A stretch of 64,000 bases of DNA from Pisolithus tinctorius. Its lineage: Eukaryota; Basidiomycota; Agaricomycetes; Boletales; Pisolithaceae. Shown here piece after piece: positions 24,185 through 36,740 of this stretch. Where the stretch lies: positions 1-64,000 of the forward strand of contig JANFAH010000009.1 in the NCBI GenBank assembly GCA_024663395.1, given 5' to 3'. The first letter of the stretch is position 1; each line of letters begins with the position of its first letter. Both the position numbers and the translations under genes were made by a program. The notes beneath the pieces are model-generated. The model was not told where the DNA came from. It was given only the letters and a program-made list of their open reading frames with translations, and did not search any database.

Positions 24185-26010
24185 ATGCTCACGTTTATCC
24201 CCAGGAATTCAATTGCTTGCTCGACCCGACGACCAACAGTGCCATGTGCTGGGAAACGTGTAGTTCCCTGCAGGAGACTGCTGTCTGTTGCTACAGGCAT
24301 ACCCCCGCCCTTGGCTGATGTTAGGGTACTTGATCTCACACGTGTGTTGGCTGGGCCAACGTGCACAATGCTGCTCGCAGACTTGGGTGCCGACGTCATC
24401 AAGGTAGAGGAATTATCCAAAGGAGACGATACCCGTGAGTCATTTGCACGTCGCATGCTGCTTCGTCCTTTGCTTTGTTAACGGGACGTTAGGTTCCTGG
24501 ACCCCACCCTCTGCCCCTTTACCCAGGGATCCTCCACCGGAAACATCCCATCTCCCACCAGAAACTGCCTATTTTTTGTCTGCAAATAGGAACAAGAGGT
24601 CCATAACCGTGAATTTTAAGCATCGAGACGGACTCGAGATTTTGCATAAGCTCGTAAAGCGTTCTGATGTGTTGGTCGAAAACTTTGTACCTGGGAAGTT
24701 ATCTTCCATGGGTTTGGGTTGGGAAGATTGTAAGAGAATCAACCCCCGCCTCGTGTACGCTTCAATCACGGGTGTGAAGCTCTTTATATTGCATCCCTCG
24801 TCTTCATACCCATCTGATGGACCACGTAGGATACGGACAAACCGGGCCTTATCGACAAGCTCCAGGTTACGACGTTGTAATCGAGGCGGAAGCCGGATTG
24901 ATGCACATGTCAGCACTGAGTTTCATTTTCTCTGCATTCCCGCGCACCATTCAATGGCCCCTTGCAGTACTGGCGAATCTGGTGGCCCACCATGCAAGGT
25001 TGGTGTTGCCGTCACGGACATCATGACAGGACTCTACGCCCATGGCGCAATCATGGCAGGTTTGCGCTCTGTGAATCAGACCGATCAAGGGGTTTGGATT
25101 GATTGCAATCTCTTCGAAACCCAGGTTTGTAGCACTTTTCTTTACGTGCCACGTCGGTGAATTTGAATTAAACCACGGATGTGTAGTTGGCGGGACTCGC
25201 CAACATTGCCTCCAATTACCTCATCGCCGGAAATGAAGCATCTCGGCACGGCACGGCGCATCCCTCAATAGTCCCTTATCAAGTTTTTCCGTGCAAGGAT
25301 GGCTTCTTGATGGTTGGTGCTGGGAATGAGAAGCAGGTAACAGACTTAATCGCCACTGACGCCGAGTTAATACAGCTGACGCTCGGCCTCCGACGGTGTC
25401 TTAGTTTAAGCTTCTTACTACGAATATATTGCAACAGCCCGAACTTGCGGACGACCCACGCTTTTCGACGAATGCTGCGCGCGTAGCGAATCGTGAAGTG
25501 CTGATCGACATTATTTCCGCGGCACTGAAGAAACATGACAGAAGCCACTGGATAGACCGATTCACTGGTATCGGGTGCGTTTGGGTTGGCGACCCATCGA
25601 AAAGTGCGATGGTGATTTGGATTTGTACAGAATTCCTTTCGGGCCGATCAACAACATCAGTCAGACATTTTCCCATCCCCAAGCCGTTGCTCGGTCATCG
25701 ACGGTGGAGGTCGAAGTATGTGTTGTTTGCGCCATATTGTTGACGAGATCATATGTCTGAGCGCGTCCTGTGACCAGCATCCACGTGCGGGTAAGGTGCG
25801 CATGGTTGCTCCACCTGTGACTTACAACGGCAAGCGTATGCCGGTGCGACGGCCGCCTCCCTGGCTGTCCCAACATACGGCGGAGGTACGTCAGATGGAC
25901 CCTGTTTTGGTCCACGGGATGGCTGAATGGAGCGTGGCGATTAGGTACTGCAGGAGCTAGGGTATTCCATAGAGGACATCGGACGCCTGCGAAGCGCACG
26001 GGTTGTATAA
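24185..26010 (+). CDS. Class III (CaiB/BaiF-type) CoA-transferase, probably mitochondrial
   Basis: Start chosen at the ATG at 24,185, whose first 38 residues are Arg-rich without acidic residues ([20 protein letters not shown]), as in a mitochondrial presequence; an in-frame ATG at 24,065 exists. The body has [30 protein letters not shown], then [20 protein letters not shown] and [31 protein letters not shown] follows, and the catalytic Asp segment [20 protein letters not shown]. Later exons give [20 protein letters not shown] and [15 protein letters not shown]. The last small exon ends [10 protein letters not shown], stop at 26,010. About nine introns are present. Closest in outline to succinate-hydroxymethylglutarate CoA-transferase (SUGCT-like), but the acyl group is not certain. 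No stop breaks the exons. Confidence 0.85.
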
Positions 26011-26343
26011 ACCATTTTGGAGAGGGTGAATATTGGCTGCGCCCGCAGAATGAGACGGTGGGAGTGTCTATGGATAGTGATATAATACAAGGTGTCACTA
26101 TTTGCAAAATCGGACGCAGGGTTGCTCTCGGATGACGGGAGGGAACGGGGCTGAGTGGGTGCTACGTATTATATTAAGTACTGGGTCCGACACCTTGGAA
26201 GACTACTTATTATAATACAACAACCGTAGAGTGTCGTCGGTCGTTCGCAGCATCTTGCTGAATTTGGGTCTGCCACTGACCCTGCTCCGACCGCCCATAC
26301 TACTTATAATTCGTTTCAATTACAACTTATTCGTATTTCTGCC
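26011..26343. other. Intergenic region before YPD1
   Basis: No gene is seen. The stretch contains AT-rich words (ATAATACAA near 26,085 and 26,212) and the short inverted pair CAAGGTGTC (about 26,089) and GACACCTTG (about 26,190), 100 bp apart. This could be a small degenerate inverted-repeat element or chance. The last 100 bp should hold the YPD1 promoter. Confidence 0.4.
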
Positions 26344-27108
26344 ATGTCATTTCGTCCCATGGGTTCAACGGCTCGTTCACCCCAAAGTTATCATGACGAC
26401 GTCGCCAAGCGTCCACCGCCATCACCCTCTAACAAAGCCCCCCCGCAGAAGAAGCTCGACGTCAGATCTCGTTCGCTCTTGGACGAGCCCAGCCCAAAGT
26501 CTGCCCCAGGCATGTCATCTTCCGGAACCGTTGCGGAGCCATATCCAGTCAACGTATGTTTTCCCTTGCCATTGGCGGGAGAGTGGCCAGACAGGCCGAT
26601 GCTAACATGTCCTTGAAGGCCACCAAAGAAATTATCAACAAGGAAACGTTTAGTCAGCTACAAGACCTGGACGATGACGAGACACAAGAGTTCTCGCGGG
26701 GCATGGTCCATGACTACTTCAATCAGGCAGAAACCACGTTCTCGGACATGGATTCAGCATTGTACGTCCCAGCATGACTGCGTGTCGCTTATCACTTCAC
26801 TCTCTGTCGATCACAGTGCTGCGAAGGATCTGGAGACACTATCAAGCCGCGGGCATTTTCTGAAGGGTTCGTCTGCCGCTCTTGGCATTGTTCAAGTACA
26901 GGCCATTTGCGAGAAGATACAACACCTAGGTAAGCGGACGGATCCTGACAAGGGGACGGATCCCGACAAGAGAGTGGAATCCAAGGAGCCCGAGCTTTCC
27001 CGCGATGAAGCACTGGCCAAGATCGAACCACTACTCGCTCGCGTGAAAGTCGAGCATGCTGATGCGGTCAGGTGGCTGATGGAGTACTACAAGGCGCTAG
27101 ACTCCTGA
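26344..27108 (+). CDS. Ypd1-like HPt phosphotransfer protein
   Basis: Three exons. The first gives a disordered Pro/Ser/Lys-rich N-terminus of 70 residues ending VAEPYPVN before GTATGT. The second holds LQDLDDDETQEFSRGMVHDY, and the third holds the HPt site SRGHFLKGSSAALGIVQVQA with the phosphorylated His at about 26,854. Ypd1 passes phosphate from a hybrid histidine kinase to the response regulators Ssk1 and Skn7 (osmotic and oxidative stress), in cytosol and nucleus. A short tandem repeat, TDPDKG twice (about 26,938-26,973), lies in the loop between the last helices, where other fungi also have insertions. The C-terminal helix ends WLMEYYKALDS. Confidence 0.88.
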
Positions 27109-27537
27109 TGCGGGGGCCGCCCAAGGTTGGAGTTCTTGGTAGGAGTGCTGTTGCATTCGGAGACCCCGCTGGACATGCTGTGCGGTATGACGTGCCAACC
27201 GAGGGGATAGTAATATCAACATCTCTCTGTCCCTTGCTTGACCTACGCTATCTCGTTCACCTCTTGATCCTACCGCCTAACATTTACTTTCCCCTTTTCC
27301 CTGGATCATGACATGTTTCTTTACACGCGCACTAGTAGCCCCCTACGAGACAAGAATGTATTTTGCTTCCTCCATGTTTAAGCTTTTTGATGCTCCTTAT
27401 CAACCCCCCGATCATTGGTGGCCAGACACAGATCTTGAACTGATAATATCGGTTGTGATATCTAGCCGAGTGGCAGTTCCAGCGTGTGCATTCTCTCGGG
27501 CATCATTCCCTACTAGCTACGTATGTATCACCACGAC
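27109..27537. other. Intergenic region between YPD1 and CHL1
   Basis: No gene is seen in these 430 bp. The sequence is T- and C-rich and would hold the YPD1 terminator and the CHL1 promoter. No clear TATA box or repeat was recognised. Confidence 0.45.
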
Positions 27538-30500
27538 ATGATGGTGGCACTCGACAGCCTCGCGTTGCATACCCCAGATCGATTTCCTGCATTTCCGTAT
27601 GACCCGCCTTACTCGATCCAGATGGACCTCATGAGACATCTATATTCGTCCATTGAACGAAGGCACGTCACTATCGTGGAAAGTCCGACTGGAACGGTGA
27701 GCAGTCATGTCCCGTAGCTCTCACTCAGCTCGTCCAATTCGGTTTCATGTCAGGGGAAAACACTGAGTCTACTCTGCGCCAGCTTGTCCTGGCTGGCGGA
27801 CGAACAGCAGCGCGCACGCAAAGGCAAGCTTTCGCAGCACGGTGCTTCCGCAAGCACAGGTGAGGTGGTCGTTCATGTGACATGTCTCCGAACCAAGTGA
27901 ACTCAACTCTACCTCTGGTCGTGTGATCATGGCGGTTCCATTAACCCTGCCACCCTAGAACCCGCGTGGGTGGCCGCACAAGCCATGCAGATGCGGCAGA
28001 GGGAACTCGAAGCCCAGGAACGCGAGTACGAGGAGAGGATGATGCGTGCCAGGAATGCCGAGGCAAAACTACGGGCCTTGGCACGCGCACGAGTCACGAA
28101 ACGCCGGGTACGTGACGTTCATTTTCAATCGTTCAGGGATGGCACCCCGTACACCCAATTTACCATTCATTAGCGCGTGAACGTCGACGTGCCACATATC
28201 GAAAGGAATGAAGATGCATTTCTACCCAATGATTCTGATGTGGCAGATGAAGTGGACAATATATCCCCAGCTGTGCGTGCTCTGATGGCAAAGTGAGTGA
28301 TCACTTGATCACACTGTAAGTTGGCCATAGATCACTCGATTGTGAAATAACAGGATAGAGAAGAACAGCGGAAATCACACTTGGTCTGAGGGCGAAGAGC
28401 CGACATGTACCAAGATTTACTACGCATCGCGAACGCATTCCCAACTGACCCAGGTCTTCCCGGAGCTGCAGAAACTACGATTCCCTCCCATACTGCACAG
28501 TTCACTCGACGCGGCTAAGCATTCTGGAACACAAAAGAATGAAGTATCCCATCGGAAGCGTGAACTTGACCAGGTAGAAGTGGGAGGAGACGATGGGATA
28601 GGGCAACGGCAGTGGCGAACTGTGGCACTGGGGTCCCGGAAACAGCTGTGCATCAACGAGAACGTGCGATCGAAATTTGGGGACCTGGACGAAATGTGTC
28701 GTGAACTACAGCAAGGTAAGGGTCTTGCGGATCTCCTTGGAGATGCGTGCGCATCTGGGCTTCCGCAGGCAAAGTTGGCAAGCGATGTCAGCATCTACCT
28801 CCGCTGGAGGAGGGCACCAAGATGCTGGATTTCCGGGATCAGATCTTAGTAGGTGGCCACGTGTTGTATGGAGGTATGGCCTGAACAATGTGGGTTAGGC
28901 GTTTCCGAAGGATATCGAAGATCTTGCAGCCGCTGGTAGGAATGCGGACACCTGCCCTTATTATGGTTCTCGGAAAGCGATACCCCAAGCTGAGGTAATT
29001 TGGACATGCCATTGCTGCAGCGTGGATTGATCGCCGCCCCCGCATAGCTCGTCACGTTGCCGTACAATTTGCTTCTTCAGAAATCTGCCAGAGAGGCGCT
29101 CGGGATAGACCTGACTAACCAGATAGTTATCATAGATGAGGCTCACAGTAAGGTTGTTTTTGCCGGCGAGCGTGCTTCGGGTCATTATCCATGCAGATTT
29201 GATCCCCACGTTGCTTTCCTTGTCATCTGTTAGCGTTACTTCCACGACTTTGGCGGTATCGTTGCAGCAAGTGGAAACATATTACCACAAGTTTCGGAAT
29301 CGGTTTGCGGCGTCGCATGGCCTTCACTTGAGACGGCTTATCTCCTACCTGCAGGCAATGTCGAAGGTGGTGGAAGAGTGGACAGAGACAAAGCAGACAT
29401 CGACGGAAGTGATGAGCATACCTGATTATGTGCAGAGATTGGGCCGAAAAGTTGATGGGATCAACCTACTCGAAATCGAAACCTATCTCAGGAAGAGCAA
29501 GGTACTTTCCCCCTTTACTGGATTGTCGACTATGTCACCTCACCATCTTAGATTTCCCGGAAAATTTCAGGGTATGCTGAAGCTGTTGCCACTGAAGTCT
29601 TGGACAGTAAGTTTCATGTGCTCCGTTATTCCAAATCGACCTCAAGGAGGTCATAGTAGGTAACCACCGGAGCCACGTACCAAGAACACTTCTGCCACTC
29701 CAAGCAGTGGAAGCGTTCATTCTGGGCCTTTCCGGCACCCGTGAAGGTAATCAGTTACGGTTCCATATAAGAGAGATGGCTTTATATTGGGGAATACAGA
29801 CGGGCGCATCATATTCTCGAGCATAGGCAAAGAAGGCAAATCTGAAATGGAAATGAAATACCTCCTTCTCAACCCGTCGACCACCTTTCGTGAAATTGTC
29901 GAATCAGTTCGATCGGTTGTTCTTGCGGGCGGTACCATGTCCCCGGTAAGTTCACTGATACCTCATCATTTCCTTGTAACTGACGGATCTGTAGATGTCA
30001 GACGTCATTCGTCGTCTCTTTCCTTCCTTCCCCCAGGACAGAATGACCACGTTTTCCTGTGGCCACATCATTCCTCAATCGAATGTCCGGACCTTGATAC
30101 TGACCAAAGGTCCTTCTGGGTCACTTCTGGAATTCAAGTATGCACAACAAAGCAATGTGCAGGTACTAAAGGAACTGGGGCAAGTTGTCCTGAATCTATG
30201 CAACATCGTGCCTCGGGGGTTGATCGTGTTCTTTCCATCATATTCTTCATTAAACTTTGCGAAAAAGATTTGGGGAGCCGATCGTGCGTTGGAAAGATTT
30301 GAAGCGAAAAAGAAAGTATGTCGCTGGTATGATTCTTTGGTAGGTTGAAATCGTCGACACACTCGTTGCAGGTGTTCTGGGAGCCAGAGGAGAGCAGTGC
30401 TGTGGAGTCGACGCTTGGTGATTATGCTGAAGCGGTACAGGGTTCGGTGCGTCTCCGCGGCAGTTTCGCAGTTGATGCCATTTACTCATAATCGATGGAG

Positions 30501-31009
30501 TCCGCTGACAGGTCTGACAAGAGAGCTGGTGCTGTTTTGTTTGCCGTCGTAGGCGCTAAGCTTTCGGAGGGCCTGAATTTTGCGGATGACCTCGCGCGAG
30601 CGGTGGTGGTCATGGGACTCCCCTTTGCAAATAAGAACTCGCCTGAACTGCAAGAACGAATGCGCTATGCAAATGAAGCGGAGATGAGGTTAGGGAGCAA
30701 GAGGGATCCCCATTCAAAGGACGCGGGTTCAGAGTTGTACGAGAATATGTGTATGAACGCCGTCAACCAGAGTATCGGTTCGCACTTACACACTCTGTAA
30801 TGGTGGGTACACGCTGACCAAGTGTTGCAGGGAGAGCGATTCGCCACCGTTCAGATTGGGCGTCTCTAATTCTGGTTGACCATAGGTATAGCATGGCTAC
30901 TATTCGGCACAAGCTTCCTTCGTGGATCCAGGACGGGGTGTGTGTTTGCGATACGTTCGGTCAAGCTGTGAAGCAACTTGGGACCTTCTACCGAGACAAG
31001 AAGCAGTGA
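27538..31009 (+). CDS. Chl1-type DNA helicase (DDX11 family, XPD-like, 4Fe-4S)
   Basis: Start chosen at ATG 27,538 (MMVALDSLALHTPDRFPAFP). Motifs in order: the Q-like segment FPYDPPYSIQMDLMRHLYSS; Walker A split by an intron (VESPTGT then GKTLSLLCASLS); motif Ia YYASRTHSQLTQV; four Fe-S Cys candidates (SRKQLCINENV, DEMCRELQQ, KRCQHLPPLEEG, ADTCPYYGSRK); the DEAH box VIIDEAH (about 29,130); motif III/IV segments; GRQ-type motif V (AVVGAKLSEGLNFADDLAR); and motif VI NQSIGRAIRHRSDWASLIL split by the last intron. The stop is at 31,009. An acidic/basic coiled segment (about 27,980-28,110) lies between motifs I and Ia, as in Chl1. The family works in sister-chromatid cohesion and lagging-strand replication. 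All catalytic motifs are intact. Confidence 0.88.
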
Positions 31010-31213
31010 GGGTAGATTTGACGGATAGGTTTTTGTAGTGGAAGTAGGAAGTCCAATGATAGGGGCTCATGCTGGCCGACCTCGAAGTGGGGTTGCTGAC
31101 TAATAACACGGGGTGAATTTGCTGACGTAATCCTGCCTGAGGCTGTTCCGCCAACACCGACCGACATCTTCCGCCAAATCCACCACTGCCGGGTGTGTTT
31201 TCGGTTTTACAGT
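31010..31213. promoter_or_regulatory. Intergenic region and promoter of the 2-oxoglutarate dehydrogenase gene
   Basis: These 204 bp separate two genes reading the same way. No consensus TATA was recognised. The start codon context is ACAGTATGC at 31,214. Confidence 0.35.
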
Positions 31214-34200
31214 ATGCTTTCGCGACAAGCTGTGAGGCGTTTTCCCTATGCACTGCGAGGTTCTTCCGGTCGCAGTTCAGCTACAGTGCTGCACCGGACG
31301 CTTGCCACTCCTGCAGCGCCGCCTTCGCCCAACGACCCTTTCGCGAACGGTACCAATGCCTACTATGCGGACATGATGTATAAACATTGGATACAGGACC
31401 CGAAGTCAGTTCATGTGTCCTGGGACGCCTACTTCTCTGCAATGGAACGGGGAGTGCCGAGCGCCAAGGCATTCCAACCGCCTCCTCGCCTGATCGTTCA
31501 ACCCGCAGATGGCGCACCAGCCCTACATGCTGCAGGCGGCGCGGAACTTGATGACCACTTAAAGGTCCGCGGCTTGTCCGTCGCGCTCGTTCGATTTACG
31601 TATGCTCCTTCTAGGTACAACTGCTCGTTCGCGCATACCAAGTTCGGGGGCATCACCTAGCTGAATTAGACCCGCTGGGCATCTTAGACGCTGACCTCGC
31701 TGATGTCCGGCCGCCCGAACTCGAACTCAGTCACTACGGATTCACGCAGCGGGACCTGGATAAACAAATTGCTCTTGGGCCTGGTATCCTACCCCACTTT
31801 GCAACGGAAGACCGCAAGACGATGACACTCGGGGAAATTATCAAGACTTTGAAACGCATATATTGTAAGATCGACGTCGATGGTCCTAAATATGTGCACT
31901 GACGATGATTAGGTGGTGCCGTTGGCATTCAGTACGTGCATATTCCGGATAAGGAGCAATGTGACTGGATCAGAGAACGCACGGAAATCCCTAAACCATG
32001 GAACTACACTGTGGAGGAGAAACGAATGATCCTAGACCGCCTTATTTGGTCTGAATCTTTCGAGAAATTCATTGCGAGCAAATACCCAAATGAGAAGCGT
32101 TTCGGCCTCGAAGGCTGTGAGGCACTGATTCCAGGCATGAAAGCTCTCATAGATCGATCAGTGGATCACGGCGTCAAGCACGTCACTATCGGGATGCCCC
32201 ACCGTGGGCGCCTCAATGTACTGGCGAACGTCATCCGCAAGCCCATCGAAGCCATCTTGAATGAGTTCTCGGGTTCGGTTGATGACGATTCTTTGGCAGG
32301 GGATGTCAAATACCACCTCGGAGCCAATTACGTGCGACCGACCCCATCTGGAAAGAAAGTCTCACTATCGTTGGTTGCTAATCCATCCCATCTCGAGGCA
32401 GAAGATCCACTCGTGCTCGGAAAGACGTATGCTATCCAATACCTCGAAGGAGATGAGAAGACACATAATGCAGCTATGCCCGTGTTGCTTCATGGTGATG
32501 CCGCCTTTGCTGGCCAAGGTGTAGTGTACGAGACGATGGGCTTCCACAACTTGCCAAATTATGGCACAGGAGGCACCATTCATCTTATCGTCAACAACCA
32601 GATTGGTTTCACTACTGACCCTCGCTTCGCCCGTTCGACTCCATACCCGTCCGATATTGCCAAGGCCATAGACGCCCCTATTTTCCATGTCAACGGCGAC
32701 AACGTCGAGGCTGTCAACTTTGTGTGCCAACTCGCAGCGGACTATCGTGCCAAATACAAGCGCGACGTTGTCATTGACATCGTCTGCTACCGCCGTTACG
32801 GGCACAACGAAACTGACCAGCCGAGCTTCACTCAGCCTCGCATGTACAAAGCGATCGAGAAACAGCCTACACCGTTGACTCAATACTCCAAGTTCTTGGT
32901 TTCAAGAGGCACTTTTACAGAGAAGGACATCGAGGAACACAAGAAATGGGTGTGGGGAATGCTAGAGAAGGCCGCGGGTGGAGCAAAGGACTATGTCCCT
33001 TCGAGTAAGGAATGGCTGTCGGCATCGTGGCAAGGTTTCCCGTCACCTAGACAATTGGCGGAGGAGACACTCCCTACTCGCTCTACTGGATCCGATGAGA
33101 AGACGCTAAAACGCATTGGGAGGGCTGTGTCACACTACCCTGCCGGGTTTACCCCTCATCGCAACCTTGCCCGTATCCTCACTACGCGGGGAAAGACTGT
33201 CGAAGATGGCCGTAACATCGACTGGTCAACTGCAGAGGCTCTTGCGTTCGGTGCTCTTGCTCTGGAAAAGGTTCACGTTCGCCTTTCGGGACAAGATGTA
33301 GAGCGTGGAACTTTTTCGCAGCGTCACGCCGTCATTCACGACCAGATCAACGAACAAAAATATGTCCCGCTGAATAACCTGGATTCAAATCAAGCGCGCT
33401 TTGTAGTTTGCAACTCCTCGCTCTCTGAGTACGGCACGCTGGGCTTTGAACTCGGTTACTCCCTTGTGTCACCTGACTTCCTTACCATCTGGGAAGCTCA
33501 ATTCGGAGACTTTGCCAACAATGCTCAGTGTATCATCGATCAATTCATTGCGTCAGGAGAACGCAAGTGGTTACAGCGCACGGGGTTGGTCGTGAATCTT
33601 CCTCATGGTTATGACGGTCAAGGTCCGGAGCATTCAAGTGGAAGAATCGAGCGCTTCTTACAGCTTTGCGATGACCACCCACATGTCTTCCCTTCACCCG
33701 AAAAGATTGAACGACAGCATCAGGACTGTAACATGCAGGTCGTATACCCGACGTAAGTTTGCATGTAGTTCCTTTCTATAGGTCACCGCTAACGTGCTGT
33801 CTCAAGTACGCCCGCTAATTATGTGAGTAAGCCGCGCTACCTGCTGAATCTTACTCACGTATCGCCCAGTTCCACGTCCTCCGTCGACAAGTGCATCGCG
33901 ATTTCAGAAAACCAGTCGGTTTTTTTTCTTGTTTACTCTACGCTTTTACTAATGCGGGCTCATGCAGCTCATTTTATTCTTCTCCAAAGCATTGTTGCGG
34001 CATCCTAATGCTCGCTCTGACTTATCAGAAATGATCGGCAATACCCATTTCCAGCGGTACTTGCCTGAACCTCATCCGGATCATTTGATGCCACCGGAAC
34101 AAATCCGTCGCCACATCTTGTGCACAGGTGCGTAATCGTGCATGTTTATATACTGTTGATCCTTACATCGTGCAGGCCAGGTGTACCACACTCTTGTTCA

Positions 34201-34669
34201 GGAGCGCGAGCAGAAGGATATTAAAGACATTGCGATCAGCCGTGTGGAACAGCTATCACCTTTTCCATATGATCTTGTCAGTCCCTTTTTGTTGTTCAAA
34301 TTGGAACTTGGCTAACGTGCTTTTAGATCACTCCTCATCTCGATAAGTACCCCAATGCGGACCTCTTGTGGTGTCAGGTGAGGCGGGAAGTCGTTGCTCA
34401 TCTTTAGCAAGCTTACTCGATTTGTAGGAGGAGCCTCTGAACAATGGAGCGTGGACATATGTAGGTCCCCGCATATTGACTGCTGCCAATGAAACCCAGT
34501 ATCACCGGGGCAAGTACCCGCTCTATGCTGGGCGGGAGCCCACAAGCTCTGTTGCAACGGGTAGCAAGGTAGGGGATGGCGATATTTGGCGAGCCACGTA
34601 GAATTGATCGCTTTCTAGATTCAGCATAAGAAGGAAATTGAAGCCTTCCTAGATTCCGCATTTGCATGA
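31214..34669 (+). CDS. 2-oxoglutarate dehydrogenase E1 subunit (TCA cycle, mitochondrial)
   Basis: The protein starts [20 protein letters not shown], an Arg/Ser-rich presequence, followed by [19 protein letters not shown], the E1o N-terminal segment. One intron (from about 31,565) restores [20 protein letters not shown], and another joins a short exon to the large exon 31,915-33,755. That exon carries [59 protein letters not shown] and [14 protein letters not shown] (ThDP/Mg site region), and later [20 protein letters not shown] and [20 protein letters not shown]. Five small 3' exons follow, ending [11 protein letters not shown] at 34,669. The enzyme decarboxylates 2-oxoglutarate with thiamine diphosphate within the OGDH complex. 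Size (about 1,000 residues) fits. No defect is seen. Confidence 0.93.
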
Positions 34670-35997
34670 GGTGGCCGGTTTTGTGGTCGTCAGCGAGGTT
34701 GACAGCGTATTTCCTCATACACTATCCACTTCAGCCCGCCCCTTCTCTTGGGACCTTATCATGGTACAGGGCGTCTGTAGTATTCTTGTTTCCGAGTCAG
34801 TGATGGAGATTGGACAGAAACCAAAGAGAAAAAGTTGTCGGCCGATTCATATTAGCCCTAAGCCAGTACCAAGCTAACCTACCAAGCCATCGTCCTTTAT
34901 ATCCCCGTCGCCATTGTCTGTTGCCCTCGTTGCTCACACCGGCACAATCCAAGGCTCCACTCAGCGAGTCTCCTACACCGTTCTCGAAACTTGCAATCGG
35001 GATCTGTGTACGAGATAAGTCTGAGATTGAAGTTGTTCTTAGTGATAGTGGTGATACTGCATTGTACTGATTGAGATGCCGTGCGGAAGCATTGCGAGAA
35101 CACAAGTGACAGGTGAGAATGAAGTCTGTACAACCCTCCATGTGCCTCTGCCTATCAAGTAATACTGTGTCCACAAGTGAGCAAGCTATCAGATAGGACA
35201 TGCCAGGACAGACATACCCAAGATTCCACCTAATCCTCCTGAGTGGTGTGTGGTGTGCACATTTTGTGTTAGCAACAGATGTGAATGTGTCATGCCCAAA
35301 GAGCCCCTGCAACCACTCAAGGACAAGGTTTTTCAAAAAGTTTGCCAATTTGTTCTGCTCGAGTGTAGTTTTCAGTTCTTTGAAGGCTTGTAAATATAGT
35401 TCGAAAGCTTTCTATCATGTTTCTATGTCAGGCTCTACACCTGACTGATCACGGTGAGCCCAAGCCCATTAACTGAAACACTCTGAGGCCAAGAGAAAAA
35501 AAATGAGTACACGGAACCGTTCTTTCGTACCCAAGACAGTGAGGCTCTTTACGACCTGTAGGTCTAGATTCAACGGCTTGCTCTCTGCCTGAAAAGCAAG
35601 TGGAAATCTACTGGTGCACTGTGCAAGCGCACGAACTGCGAGCCATTCGGTTTTCCGTGCAAACGCCAGAGCCCAGCAAGGGAATAAATGGAGTATAAAC
35701 TTGTTTATTACTAAGCTAATGGGTCGCCGAGGGGCATGATACGCAGGATCTCTCGTTCTTATGAGGCGCATTCGGGTGGCACCGTTAACCCCCTTGTGCA
35801 TGACCTCACTGGTCAGGTATGGCGTCATACCTCGCGGCCCCTTATTATCTGGCATGTGGTAGTTACAAAGGATCCATCTCCTTTCTGACCTGTCCTACCA
35901 CATCGCCAGGTAAGTTCCACCTCACTTATTTAATCTCCTTTCTGACCTGTCGTACCTCATCACCAGTGCCTTTTTTGCTATTTATAATTAATTTATT
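34670..35997. other. Gene-poor junction between the conserved block and the transposon island
   Basis: No whole gene is seen. One minus-strand segment (about 35,418-35,240) is open and has a protein-like composition (KAFELYLQAFKELKTTLEQN, then LEWLQGLFGHDTFTS); it begins after an acceptor-like AACATGATAG and could be an isolated exon or remnant. A 34-bp sequence (starting ATCTCCTTTCTGACCTGTC) is present twice in direct order, at about 35,875 and 35,934, just before the retroelement fragment. Confidence 0.3.
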
Positions 35998-36017
35998 GAT
36001 TGCCTTTGGCTCACCCT

Positions 36018-36281
36018 ATGTCTGCTGAAAGAAATGCCTTGGAGCCTAGGGATCCCCCCACAGAACAAAGGGAGAATGCATTCGAATGGGATGCTGAATG
36101 TGTCAAACAGTGTGAAGAGTTTGTTGACAGATATAGAAAGGGGGAGATCATCAAATTGTTGGCATTGCTTGGAATCAGGGAAGTTCTCATTGATGCACCA
36201 ACTGTCAAATCAGGAGGATCAGAATGCCTCTCAATCACTCTTGCCATTTATGTTGACATGCTCGATGAAGTTGATAGATGA
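36018..36281 (+). pseudogene. N-terminal fragment of a tyrosine-recombinase (DIRS-like) retroelement ORF
   Basis: The frame opens at ATG 36,018 and runs 87 codons to a TGA at 36,279-36,281. It contains CEEFVDRYRKGEIIKLLALL and ends YVDMLDEVDR. This resembles the N-terminal leader of the gag-like protein that basidiomycete tyrosine-recombinase retroelements carry. The second copy in the window (from about 60,868) has a matching piece, YVDRSTDRAAW. Downstream of the stop the frame is lost and the sequence turns into 143-bp repeats, so only the leader remains. The family link is an inference from pattern; a protein search would decide. Confidence 0.45.
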
Positions 36282-36299
36282 GCCCATGCACCTGGTTAG

Positions 36300-36740
36300 G
36301 CCGTATGAGACAGTCAGCGGAGGCTGACAATCGGCCGTTGGTGATGGGCCAGTGGAGGTTGAGCCCATGTATGGCTTGTGCACGTGGGTTACATGAGAGC
36401 CATGAACCTATTGTCACCTTGTAGTATGGGAGAGCCCAACTGATGAGTGTCACCATGTAGTACAGCTGAGCCTGAGAGGAAATGTTGTCATGAGGAATGG
36501 TGCAGCTGTGGTTTGAATTGTCATTGTCAGTTACAAGCAGGCTGGGGAGTAAGTGTCATCATGGACTATGGGGGGGGGCCAATAAATGAGTGTCACCGTA
36601 GCATACAGCTGAGCCCATAAGTAGGAGTCACTATAGAGAATGGCCGTGCAGAGGTTAGAATTGTCATCATGGGGTACAAGCCAGCTGTGGGACTAGGGTG
36701 TAGCCACTGCAATATGAGTAGTCCCAGGTAAGCCCAGAGT
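36300..36740. repeat. Tandem repeat, 143-bp unit, about two to three copies
   Basis: Related segments recur at a constant distance. GAGTGTCACCATGTAG with TACAGCTGAGCC at 36,445 returns as GAGTGTCACCGTAGCATACAGC at 36,588 (143 bp). GAATTGTCATTGTCAG with a following TACAAG at 36,515 returns at 36,658 (143 bp). A weaker earlier copy seems to start near 36,300. The copies are diverged. No coding potential is seen. Confidence 0.7.
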
